A DNA stretch of 64,000 nucleotides, taken from Artemisia argyi. Lineage: Eukaryota; Streptophyta; Magnoliopsida; Asterales; Asteraceae. The stretch is taken from the NCBI GenBank assembly GCA_030686995.1, contig CM060709.1, positions 16,025,360 through 16,089,359 of the forward strand, written 5' to 3'. The translations under genes and the position numbers were made by a program. Each line of letters starts with the position of its first letter. Positions within the stretch are counted from its first letter, which is position 1. The notes below the pieces were generated by a model that worked only from the letters and a program-made list of their open reading frames with translations, was not told where the DNA came from and searched no databases. Positions 35,368 through 45,772 of the stretch are shown piece by piece.

Positions 35368-35385
35368 TGGCGCCGCAGCCCGGGG
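35368..35385 (+). other. Primer-binding site of the Athila-like element
   Basis: TGGCGCCGCAGCCCGGGG begins seven bases after the 5' LTR. The first nine bases match the complement of the 3' end of plant tRNA-Asp, and the rest matches in part. Confidence 0.75.
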
Positions 35386-35544
35386 AAATAGTTATTGTCT
35401 TGGTTAGAATTTCTCTTTATTAGGTCTACTTGCTAGATTCCTTTATAGTAAGATTTTATTTTTATTTTTAGGTTTTCTTTAGTCTATCTTTTTCTTTGTG
35501 CCTTTGTTAGTAAATTAAGTTCATTGACTATTCCATTTACCATT

Positions 35545-35651
35545 ATGGAGAACGCGAATCCACCAAGTCCGACACTAGAGTTTTACCAGAAAAATATAAT
35601 TACACCAGTTTGGATATACCAAGATGGACGAATGAAATGAGGAGGACATGA
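35545..35651 (+). pseudogene. Broken N-terminal part of the element's ORF
   Basis: An ATG at 35,545 opens MENANPPSPTLEFYQKN and closes at a TGA after about 30 codons. A +1/-1 shift near 35,610-35,640 and a TGA at about 35,649 separate it from the long downstream frame, which is open from 35,652. The original ORF probably started here and was about 430 codons long. Confidence 0.5.
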
Positions 35652-35819
35652 TCTTATATTGATTTTATTGAGTACCTTGAGAAAAGAGGCCAAGGGCATA
35701 AGACTTTTAATGAATTCACCTTAGGAGCTCCATCAACCCCTCAAAATGCCTCACTTAGTGAAACCTATGCACCATATGAGCCTTCACCTAGGATAGTTTC
35801 GTATCAGCCACCTAGCTGC

Positions 35820-36839
35820 ATGTCATGGTTAGGCCCTACCATAATACAGGATGAAGACATAGGTGACCTTGATGTGATGGATAAGGTAGCCGAACATGAT
35901 CACATTGATCAAAAAGACCTAGGTTTTATGATCGATGATGATGAATCTCAAGAAACAGATGAAGAATCTTTTGGGCAATTTGTATATAGCAGTCAGAATA
36001 TTGAGGATGATCCTTATGATTCGGACATAGAAGTTGAGATGCCTAGGGAAGCACGTGAGATACTTGGGAAAATGTTAGGGTTAGATTATAATAAAACACA
36101 TGTTGAGGATATAGGTGATTTTGACACAAGGAGTGATGAAGTAAATAACATGAGCCCACAAGTCCCACCATCATTTGAGGCACACATACCACCCGTGACT
36201 TACCCGGAAGAAGTAGAAGAGATTATAGGAACCCCAATAGAGGTAGAACCCTTGGATCAAACACAACTAGAGGATATAGGTTTGAATACTTATAATGATA
36301 ACCTTACTCTTAGTTCTAGGGAAGTTCCTAGTTTTGATGAACCGGAGCCTCAACCAAAACCGTTACCTAATCTTCCATTCTTGGATGTGAATTTAGGAAT
36401 TGAGATAGGTTCCGATCCACCCATCAACCCATATAGTCCGGGTAGTTTTAGGATAAAGGTAGTGGACTCTAAGCCTTGTAGAGAGGAAACCAATATAGGA
36501 GTGGAAAATGACCTTACATGCTTACATCACCCATTTATGATTGATCATAAAAAACATTATGGGTTTAAACCGGGTTTATTAGGTCAAAATGGATCCCCAA
36601 CTAATAATCTCTTGAAGTTGATTGAAAATGATCCCTTTCTAGGAGAAAATCTTAATCCACCCATTAACCCGATTGAATTAGGTAAGGTTATGATGATAGG
36701 AGCACACCCCTTTGAGCATATAATTCATCCACCACTCTTTCCTCACGAGGCATACTATTACCAAGTTGGTGTGTATCGCTACTATCACCCACACTTAATC
36801 CTAAGTGTAGGGATAACCTCCCCTTTATCCGTTAAATAA
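35820..36839 (+). CDS. 339-residue acidic protein of the Athila-like element, function unknown
   Basis: The frame is open from 35,652; the first ATG in it is 35,820. The N-terminal two thirds are strongly acidic and repeat an EDIG motif three times (about residues 12, 96 and 152: DEDIGDLD, VEDIGDFD, LEDIGLN). A proline-rich stretch follows (EPQPKPLPNLPF). The C-terminal part has HPFMIDHKKHYGFKPGL, LIENDPFLGENLNPPINP and a Tyr/His-rich end (YYYQVGVYRYYHPH). No zinc knuckle, protease, RT or membrane segment is visible. A gag-like or accessory role is possible. It is the longest undamaged frame in the right half of the segmental copy, so it either decayed little or is under constraint. Confidence 0.6.
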   Translation: MSWLGPTIIQDEDIGDLDVMDKVAEHDHIDQKDLGFMIDDDESQETDEESFGQFVYSSQNIEDDPYDSDIEVEMPREAREILGKMLGLDYNKTHVEDIGDFDTRSDEVNNMSPQVPPSFEAHIPPVTYPEEVEEIIGTPIEVEPLDQTQLEDIGLNTYNDNLTLSSREVPSFDEPEPQPKPLPNLPFLDVNLGIEIGSDPPINPYSPGSFRIKVVDSKPCREETNIGVENDLTCLHHPFMIDHKKHYGFKPGLLGQNGSPTNNLLKLIENDPFLGENLNPPINPIELGKVMMIGAHPFEHIIHPPLFPHEAYYYQVGVYRYYHPHLILSVGITSPLSVK

Positions 36840-38670
36840 GGGTAGAGTCAGGCTCGTGACTCGAACAAAAACAAGCGCTTCTTGGGAGGAAACCCATGTT
36901 TTGTGTGATTTTATTTGTTTGTTTGTTATTTGTTTCCGTATGCATGCTTAATTTTTATTGTTGGTAGATCATGTTTCTAAACTAAAATGTGGAAATACTT
37001 TACTTTGTTGTTTTTGCCTAGTCTTAACTCCATCTAAAGGTATTTTCGCAAAAGATAAGTGTAAGGGGAAACCCCAAATATGTTTTTAAGAAACAAACCG
37101 ATCATGATTCTCCACAGTATTAAATGAGCATGTATATTCGTATTTGTTAGAGTCAAATGCTTGTATTGAGTCATAATGAAGTTTTGCAGGATTTTCCAGG
37201 AAGTATGACCAAGTTTTTCCAGAAATTTTCCGGAAACTTAACATAAGGATTTCTGCAGGTCCATTCTGACGGCGTCAGGGGTTTACTCTTGACGGCGTCA
37301 GGAGTTAAAATCTGGAAATTTTACCGGTTTTTTTTCTTTCTAACGGAGTCTTATAGTTTTTGTGAATTATTAAGTTTTATAATCTCCAGGAGATCTGCAA
37401 ACTTCATTCCACAAGCGTTATATCTTACTTTGTTTTCTAGGATTTAGTAACTTATATAGGATGCCGCCGATTTTACGCGAGGTTGTCTTGTCTATTTGTT
37501 GTCAGGATTTACAGGTTATGTTCGACAAGGAGATGATTTATATTCTGGAAGGGAAGCTTTGATTGTTCATTTTCTTGGAGGAAGATCTAACCTGGCCAAC
37601 CTATAATCCATACCGAGCGAATCAGGAGAGTATTTGATTTCATTCTCTTTACTTTTTTACTTTTACATTCTTTACTTGAACATTGGGACAATGTTCATCT
37701 TAAGTGTAAGGGGATGGTAAAAAGATGATACCTTACATATGCACTTTCGCTTAAGTTTGTTTTTTTTTATGGTAGATGTGTAATAAAACTATGAGAAATA
37801 CTTTTTAGTGCAATTTTAGCGCCAAATTTAAATTTTTTTACAACATTTAGGAGTGAAACTTTAGCCATAGCAAGCGTCTCATGGATAGGAGATTGTATGA
37901 CTAGCACATAACCGTATATTCAGAAAAATTTTCCACCAAAAAATGTGAGGTTTGCCTTTAGATTTGATAGGAAAAGCATTCATTATTAGTGCTTATGAGT
38001 GTACCGGTAGCATTTAGATTCTAGAACTTGCGTTAGTGATGCATCCCGAGACCGCTAGTGAGACTACATTCGTGTGGTAGGATTTACTACATGATAAGAG
38101 GCATTAGGATCACCCTTGTGTTAAACCCGTATTATAATTACTTGACCATTTAAGTCATATTACTTGGCTACTTAAGTCAACTAATTTTCCCACACCCTTA
38201 GCGTTGTACTCATTTTTAGTACACGAAACCCCTAGTACACCCCTCCGAGCCTATCTTTTCGTTTCTAACTTTAAGCATCTTACTTAAAGGAAGAATTTGT
38301 TACACCCTACTTAAATGTACACCCAAATCGCCTTAGCTTTCCGTGTATGCGCTCATTTTTAGTGCATTATTGTTATTTGTTAAACCCTAAGTTAACTTTC
38401 TAATTGATTACATGGTTGCTAAGTCGAGTCATATCCTTGTACATATTGTTTTGGGACGATTGGGACTCATGGGTAAGTACTTATTTTATGGAGTAATGGG
38501 GAAGAACATCATATTATTACCCCCATATGCGCGTTAATCTTAAAAGTGCTCCAAGTGTTTTGATTTTCTTAATTCGAGTCATTAGAATAGTTGAATGTAA
38601 AGTATGTAAAGATTCAAGTGTAAGGGGAATGTTCACTCCCTATGATGTATTATTTTGGATGGTAGGGTAA
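36840..38670 (+). other. Non-coding interior of the Athila-like element
   Basis: No frame of note. It holds two more 'tgacggcgtca' motifs (about 37,268 and 37,293) and two 'tcttaagtgtaaggggatggt'-type PPT-like phrases (37,698 and 38,616). Confidence 0.6.
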
Positions 38671-38679
38671 GAGTGTATG

Positions 38680-38685
38680 CAAAAA

Positions 38686-38717
<32 letters not shown>

Positions 38718-38775
38718 AAAACGAAAAAATCAAGAAAAAGAAAAAAAAAATAGAAAAAGGAAAAAGAGAAAAAAC
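38680..38775 (+). repeat. A-rich tract inside the Athila-like element
   Basis: About 95 bases of almost pure A with scattered G, C and T, ending before 'catacggactaccatcccg'. Such tracts occur between ORF and 3' LTR in related elements. Confidence 0.8.
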
Positions 38776-39324
38776 ATACGGACTACCATCCCGTTTTATT
38801 CTATGTTCATTTTATGTTTTTGTTATTTTTCATTTATTAGCTTAAGTCGAGTCTAGTCTTGGCTTAGCAACGCCATATTGTACATGTAATTAACCAAGAT
38901 TGTTAACTCGCCACCAGTAAAACTTCCTTTATCCAACAAAACCGTGTAATTCATATCCCTATACCTAACGTTACAACCCTTTAAAAGACCTCTTTGATAG
39001 TTTATCGTAGGTGCTTACGCCATGTGGTGGAGGTTTGATCCTTTCCCAAGCCTATGGTAATCTATTTTGCTATGACAGGTAGTGAGAGATATCTTCCATT
39101 TCCATAATGTTATATTACTTTATTACACCCGAGAGATATGAGTATCTAAACACTATTTGTGAGGTGCTTGTGTATGACCTCCGTGCTTGTCTATTGGTCT
39201 TTAGTGGAACGATTATTTGTTGTAATTACTTTTATATTAGTGTTAAATGACCCCTAACTTGTCTTTTGAGTAGAATAAAAGCTCATTTGCTTGAGGACAA
39301 GCAAATCTCAAGTGTAAGGGTATA

Positions 39325-40669
39325 TGATGAGGCGAAAAATGATCCGTTTTTAGGGGGTCATTTAAGCCTGAATCCGACTTTATTTGATCAAATATTGCCC
39401 TAAATCGTTCCTTTTGTGATTTTAGGTACTTGGAGAGTGAATTCTGGAAAAGAAGCCATTTTGGATGTTTTTGGAGCATAAAAGTGAAGAAAACGGCAAA
39501 GTCTCAAATTTCTATGCTGGGAACAGTGCATGAAGGCGTCAAGAGTTGCTCTTGACGGCGTCAAAGTCCCAAGAATAAAATACCGTGGTTGATGACGGCG
39601 TCACATAGGCCGTCATAAGTAGATCAAGGCCGTCCGAGGAAGTATTTGGCGGTGAGATGACGGCGTCACTCCCTTGCTCTTGACGCCGTCACCTCGATTT
39701 TCCTATATATATTTTTTTAGTTTTTTACATCAAAAAGAGGAGAAGTTTTGGTGAAACCCTAAAGACGAATTTTGTGCAACTTTTACAGGTTTTTCAAGGG
39801 TTCCAAACCCTTGATACCTTGCATTGTAGTTGAGATAAGTGTTCTTCTAATTCAATCAATATGTCTATGTGTTGGTTGTCTATATCTTGTTCTTATCTCA
39901 ATTCCATTATGCTAGGCTAGATCTCTTTTGTGTTTGCTTAGATCTAATAAAACCTAGATGTTGATTATGTGTTGATTACTTGTTTATTCTTGTCTTGGAT
40001 GAATGATTTTATATGTTAGGCTTAAGAAAACTGGCAGATCTCTAAATGGTAACATGCTTGAACGTCTTAAGAAACATGAACCGAAGCGTACTAGGTCTTT
40101 ATTGGTTGTATTTAATGCATGAGCCACTGTTTACAATCCCTATAGTTGTGCTGGGTCATGGTGTAGGAGGAGATAAGAGCTCATAGAATTGGGGAGTTAT
40201 GTATGCCACCCCATGAATGGTATTAAGGAATACAATCCGTCATCCATACAATTATAACAAGTAATTAACGTGTAAAAGATATCTAGGGAGTAGTGAAGTC
40301 TAAGTAAACACATTTTCTCCAATTACTGCAACCTTAGTATAATTTAGTTTATTTTCATTTTTAGTATTTTATTTTGATTACATATTAGTGTTGGGTTAGT
40401 TGAATAGCAACTAATTCCGCCCACTCTTCCAAAACCCGAGATTTTACTTGCTTTCATAAAAATATAAAAATACAAAAATAATCATCCTTCACCTTTAGAA
40501 CTAGTAATTAGGCTTTCTAATCCTAGCGACACTATTCCTAAGCTGAACGATCAATCTCCCGATACTTGTCACTATACTATACTACAAAGATCAGGTACAC
40601 TGCCTGGTGGGGGTTGTAAGCTTCTCGAGATCCCTCGAGAGGTAAAGCCTGTTGCGATTCCACGCATCA
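39325..40669 (+). repeat. 3' LTR of the Athila-like element
   Basis: 1,345 bp, same termini as the 5' LTR, preceded by 'aagtgtaagggtata' as polypurine tract. It keeps the four TGACGSCGTCA motifs. Indels include loss of 'ctcac' near 40,328. Confidence 0.92.
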
Positions 40670-41054
40670 ATTATCACGCCACACAATAAAGTCCTCACGA
40701 GACTCATGTAGGTCAGGAACAGGCATTTAGAAACAATATTAGGAAACCGAACACTCCAATCAGTCGACCATCTCCAAGAGCCATTAGAAATAAGGTCACT
40801 AACCGTATTAGTAAGAGACAAGCCGGATCTAACAATATTTCTAACTGTAAGAGTATCACGCAAAGGGCAGCCATCCGCCCATCTATCAAACCACATAGAA
40901 ATAGACCTACCATTGTAGATTTTATGCCAAATAAAAGGACGCACTCGGGATCTGATTTGGAGTAATTTGCGCCAACCCCAACTCATATCCCCTAGACACG
41001 GCACATCCCAAAAACTTCTACCATTTAATTTATGCGAATGAATCCATTGAACCC
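40670..41054 (-). pseudogene. L1-like LINE ORF2 fragment, 5' half of the interrupted copy
   Basis: The minus frame reads WVQWIHSHKLNGRSFWDVP, then SWGWRKLLQIR, then ISMWFDRWADG, the usual segment just before zf-RVT in plant L1 ORF2. Removing the LTR element and one attat copy reconnects it to 34,012. The outer flanks carry atgagtag at 33,146-33,153 and 41,055-41,062, an 8-bp TSD of the LINE. The last residues of the long minus frame (40,591-40,669) come from the LTR. Confidence 0.85.
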
Positions 41055-41239
41055 ATGAGTAGAAATAGCCGGAAACATGTTTTCCAGTGAAGAGAATGGG
41101 AGCTTGTTTTCTAGTGAAGCAAATGGAAGCTTGTTCTCCGGTGAAGTAAGCGGGAGCTTATAAAAAAAAGAAGCATTCACATGATACATCTATTAACGAA
41201 ATATACAAGTAAATAGAGATACAACATTTCTGCTTCTGA

Positions 41240-41640
41240 TTGTATCCTCATAATTCTATTCATATATTGCTCCAAAGTTTACATGTTCATCGATGTGGGA
41301 CAATTACAAAAACAAAACTCATTCCACCTTCAAGGATTCTTCAAGCTTTTGTACGTTTCAAAATGGCTTAACGACCACGTCTCCACCCTCACAGCCTCAC
41401 TTACACACATATAAACAAAACTACACCGAGCCATCACCGAATCAACTAGAACACATCAAACTCACTCTGCACATGTATTGGTGTCACATGTGAAGTCACC
41501 AAGACCGCCGCTCTCTTTGATACCTTCCCACCACACCATCAAGCCCAACAGTTACATTCCTCTTATTATATTAACAAAAGCATCCGTGAATCGTGACGTA
41601 TGTACCTGGTCATATGAAAAACAAGCCAAAAATTCAAGTA
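41240..41640 (+). pseudogene. Leader module 12 with LRR-receptor N-cap remnant
   Basis: Sister of module 3: catatattgc, cgatgtgggacaattac, leader, then SLCTCIGVTCEVTK in one frame (about 41,462-41,503). Same frame breaks as module 3, so decay preceded the duplication. Confidence 0.45.
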
Positions 41641-42694
41641 AGGTGATCATCATGAAAACAACATATATAAATTATTAGTGGTACTCTTCCTTTGCAATAT
41701 GCCGAGTCGACCATAATATCTAAGTGAGTTTAAAGATATGCACTGCCACAACATTTTTTTACATGACTAATTACATTCAAGGCAAATAGAAACACTAACC
41801 AGTTGTATATAAGGTTGTGTCTCTAACAATGAGTTTTTCAATGTCCATAACATTCACAACTCATATTTTCTAGAACTTATGATTCAGTTTTTTGCATATT
41901 TTCTTTTAAATCGCATTGCATATTTCTTCTTGTTATTGTAGTTTTGACATGTATATAAACCATATCTTTACTACGTGTATCTTGTAGAATTTATTGGAGC
42001 TGTTAAAAACGTTTAAGGTGATTGCGACTTCACGAATTAAACGTGCAAATTAGAGGTGCACGATATATCTTCATGCACAACAATAAAGTGTATTGGTCTC
42101 TTTATGATCATATATATTCATGCACAACAATCAGTAGATAATTCTCTCTTGTAAAAATTAGCCATGTACTAAACCCCTTTAATTGCTACAATAATCAAAT
42201 TTCAAAGTTTCTTGCCATATAGCCAACACATTCATACGATTGTTACCAAAACCTAATGAAAATTTATTAAGAACGAGAATCAGTGTTAAAGCTTATTTGT
42301 GATGATGATGATGATGATAAAAAAAAAAATAATAAAAAAAAAAAAAATAAAAAAAAAAATTATTTGTCTATTAAAAAAAATAGATCCCAAACTAACTAAA
42401 CGGAAGCTAAAAAAGTCGTCCATAAAAAAAATAAAATAAAAACGTTTATTTGTTCATTGAAATGCATAAACTTAGTTAAGCTTAAGTTTAGCCTATTGCT
42501 AAATCAGAATTACATAAACGGAAAAAGTTAAATAAACGGAAGAAGTAGAACACAAAAATTGAGACGACAAATTAATAATATACAAAAAGTTGTATTATTT
42601 TCTCATAAAAAAGCAAATTTTCCAGCCTTGAACACAAGAAATTTAGTAGCAAATTGTTTAGTACAACTCTAGAAGATTCTACTTTGTTAACTAC
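41641..42694. other. Module spacer with deletion junction, no gene
   Basis: Aligns with 14,310-15,175 and then, after (GAT)n and A-rich DNA at 42,300-42,360, jumps to the equivalent of 19,404 and then of 20,759. The 4.2-kb block and the Helitron-like block of copy 1 are absent here. Confidence 0.6.
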
Positions 42695-42990
42695 CCCATA
42701 GTCTTATTTATATAATGATTTACAGTTTGTTCATCAATCCATGTGGGACAAAGGCATAAAACAAAAACTCTTTTTCTTTCTCAAATTTTTGTATCAAGTG
42801 ACATAACCATCACATCTCTATCCTCATATCACCCACAATATCATTATTCCTCTTCACTCTACTCCATCTCCAAGTTGACGTACAATCTCTTGGCAACATC
42901 TCGCCAACACCATAGGTATGCTCACTCAGCTTCACATACTCTCAACAGATCCCAAAAAACTCACTCGTCACATTCTTTTGAAAACATTAA
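42695..42990 (+). repeat. Leader module 13
   Basis: Sister of module 5, with the same ATA in place of the start ATG (about 42,839). Confidence 0.6.
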
Positions 42991-44149
42991 CATATATTAA
43001 CACTAAATCTAGAGGTCTATGTATTCAAAATCACTTTCAAACGCATATCTTCATGATACAAAGCAATCACATTTAAACAAAAGTAACTATGTAATTTTAC
43101 TATCATCATCCATCGAGTCACGAAAACACTTTACTACTAAAAATCCAGACAACAATTTACATATGTCATTAATTTATTACATTAGCACTAGAAAAGCATA
43201 ATTTGACCAAAAATTTAATTGATAACAAATTCTTTTTATTCCATTTTACACTTTTGACAACCCAATAAATCACGAAACACATTAATCAACTTACCCTTAT
43301 TATTTATATGTAATTAATATGTATATACTCGATGTAATGAGATCATATTCATATTATTAATTTCTGTAATGAGAACCAATCGCGACTACCTCATAACTGC
43401 TTATTGATGTTTACTTAATAGTTAAGGTATAGAATTAACTAAAATTGTATGTTAACGAATGGTAAACCATTAGGCTTGTATACGATAGAGATACGATTCG
43501 ATGATTGAATTTCTAATTTTGCGCGGCTTTATGGCTTGTCATATTGATGGCTTTGTACTTACATGTATTTTGTATCACAAAGTTATCTTTCTAGTAATCA
43601 TATCGAAATATCACTTATACTTAAAATGATAACGAAGTGGTTAGCTCGCATATGCTACATGCTCTGGTGAATAATTCTCTTGAGAATTACATTTATAAAC
43701 TAAAGCCGGAAATGAATTTGATTTGGTACAAAAATTAGTGTTGAAGCTTTATTCTGAGGATTGAAACCAACAAATATAAGTTGTTTCTTTATGTACACCC
43801 GAAAATGCATAACTATGAAGCCTAAGTTTACTGAAACATCCCATAGATTTTTTCTATCCCTTAAGTTATATTTATCATCTATTTGTCACTTTTGCCACAA
43901 TCAGATATCAAAGATATCAAAGAAATTAAACATAAGTTTTATAGAAATGCATTTTCTAAATTAATCAATAAGCTAGATTCGAATAACATAAACGGAAAGT
44001 AGGTAGATGTTTAAAAGTAGGACTATGAAATAAATAAAAAATATAACAATTTAACACAATAAAAAAGAACTATTCACGAATGTACGTATTAAGATTGTAT
44101 AAGTCGTTGAATACGCACATTCATAGCAAACATTCTTGTTATTAGCCAC
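42991..44149. other. Module spacer, no gene
   Basis: Aligns with 21,370-22,620 except for the LINE tail of copy 1. No coding frame supported. Confidence 0.5.
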
Positions 44150-44500
44150 ATAATCTTATTGATATATTGATCCAAAGTCTGTTTATTCATCGATGTGGGA
44201 CAATTACAAAACAAAAATTTATTCCACCTTCGAGCCTTGACGTGTCATTACCCTCATAACTCTCCTCATCATCCTCACAGTACTCTACCAAGGCACAACG
44301 GAGCCATCTCACTCCAAACCCCCACTCCTAATTACCCTCCCTCTCTCCCAACTCCCAACTCCAAACTCGATCATCAACTGGAACACATCACATGCACTGG
44401 TCACTCTGCGTATGGATCGACGTCACATGCATGTGACGTCACCAGCCAACAAACTAACCGGAAACATTCCTATAATGATTTTAGAAACGTAGTTTTTTTC
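44150..44500 (+). pseudogene. Leader module 14 with LRR-like fragments
   Basis: Sister of module 6. One frame reads WSLCVWIDVTCM (44,398-44,433), like the LRR N-cap. Another continuous frame ends NKLTGNIPIMILE (about 44,449-44,487), which looks like an LRR unit (N.L.G.IP..I). The two are out of frame with each other. Confidence 0.45.
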
Positions 44501-44535
44501 TAAAAATAAGTTTACTTGCAGATGATGTGTTGGGT

Positions 44536-44688
44536 ATATATAGTTAGAGTTTAGACGGATGGCTTGTCATCTGGTCTCTTAGAAGTTCAAGCTTTTGCTT
44601 GAGATTAATGTGACATTTCAGCCACATTCCATTGTACCTATTGGCTTTTGGGTTTTATGTAATTTACCGGGGAAATTCCCCTTTACCC
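44536..44688 (+). mobile_element. LINE 3' end, plus orientation (about 150 bp)
   Basis: Contains 'ctcttagaagttcaagcttt' and 'atttaccggggaaattcccc' followed by tttaccc, the shared LINE 3' UTR end. Copy 1 lacks it at about 22,997. No long A tail and no clear TSD. Confidence 0.7.
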
Positions 44689-45329
44689 ACATTTCGATGA
44701 TCGAGTTCTTAATTAAAGTTAGGGAATTGTCAGTCTGTCACTGTAATATTCTTAATTTCTCTAAACACGAGCTATGTTAAAAGTTCCTTGAATCAACAAG
44801 AACAGTTAGAATCTGAAACGTCATTTGCTCAAAATTACATCGACTTTTACCATACGCATTTTAACATGTATGCTAGTTAAGGATTAGTTTTTTATGCGTG
44901 AAAACAGGGATGCACATTTGGCTTTAGATGTTAAAGAAATTATATATCAATTCGACCCTATAACTTTTTGTACATGTGTATAGGGACATTTGGATTATCG
45001 TAGGCGGGCACTGCCATGGACGTGGGAGTTGGCGGAGCAATAAAAAAGGGGATAGCAATCGATAAAGAAGTAAATACAACCAAACAATTGCTTTTCTAGC
45101 AGTCCATATTGTGCAGCGCCAATGTTAGTGCCAAACTCAAAAGGTGGTTTAATTCTACTCGATCATACGAACTAATTGTAACTTGTGTATAAAATTTATT
45201 TACAAATTTATAACTTTGACATGTCGAAGTTTTATAGCCGCAACATTTATAAACTTAGCAAATTACTACTCTTGTATAAACTTATAAAGATCAATATTCG
45301 AGCTTTTATTAGATTGGGTGAATGCTGAA

Positions 45330-45605
45330 TATACATAACAAACTTTCTCAAATTAACCAATATACGTAATATACTTATTTTATTCTCAACATACGTAACA
45401 TACTTTTAAATACTTACCAATGTACGTAATATTGTCATACTACCACTTATAGATATTACAATTTTGATCCTTGTTGTTTGCGTTGACTTTCACTGTTATT
45501 TTTTCACTTAGAAAAGTTATAGTAATGGTCCCTTGACTTTTACCTTTAGTTCCTTGACATTTTTTCACCTAATATATTTTATCCGTTTTTATCTATTTTT
45601 GTCCA
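45330..45605. repeat. Insertion related to 58,340-58,690 (inverted)
   Basis: 'gttgactttcac', 'aatggtcccttgactttta' and 'acgtaacatactt' occur here and, reverse-complemented, at 58,340-58,690. Copy 1 reads through at about 23,925, so it is an insertion in copy 2. Family not determined. Confidence 0.45.
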
Positions 45606-45772
45606 TTTGTATACGTTTTTTTGCCGTGGGTGGTACTTTTTTTTCGCATCCATATCATTATGAACATCATATAAAAATGCATTGAACGAAGATGCTCTAA
45701 AAATAATTAGATGTGTATTCACCTATTATTTGGTAATGCTTAACTTCATGGGTATCAACCTTCATAGAAAAA

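Larger units (their letters stand above)
34013..40669 (+). mobile_element. Athila-like non-autonomous LTR retrotransposon (6,657 bp), complete
   Basis: Two LTRs (TGATG...CATCA) bound an internal region with PBS, one long ORF, an A-rich zone and a PPT. The TSD attat is perfect at 34,008-34,012 and 40,670-40,674. No protease, reverse transcriptase, RNase H or integrase is seen in the 3.9-kb interior, so it must rely on another element's enzymes. Athila affinity is inferred from the tRNA-Asp-type PBS and from 'gcgcttcttgggaggaaaccca' after the ORF, a phrase close to one conserved in Athila elements. About 30 differences between its LTRs by eye (about 2%) imply a fairly young insertion. Confidence 0.88.
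30859..45650 (+). repeat. Large direct segmental duplication, copy 2
   Basis: Partner of 12,102-23,950 in the same order. It differs by insertions of a hAT element, LINE tails, a LINE carrying an Athila-like LTR element, and a 45,330-45,605 insertion. It lacks the 15.2-19.4 kb portion and the Helitron-like block of copy 1. Confidence 0.85.

Noticed and set aside
35820..36839. Interpreting the 339-codon ORF as a host gene
   Set aside because: It lies between paired LTRs with PBS and PPT, inside a perfect TSD.
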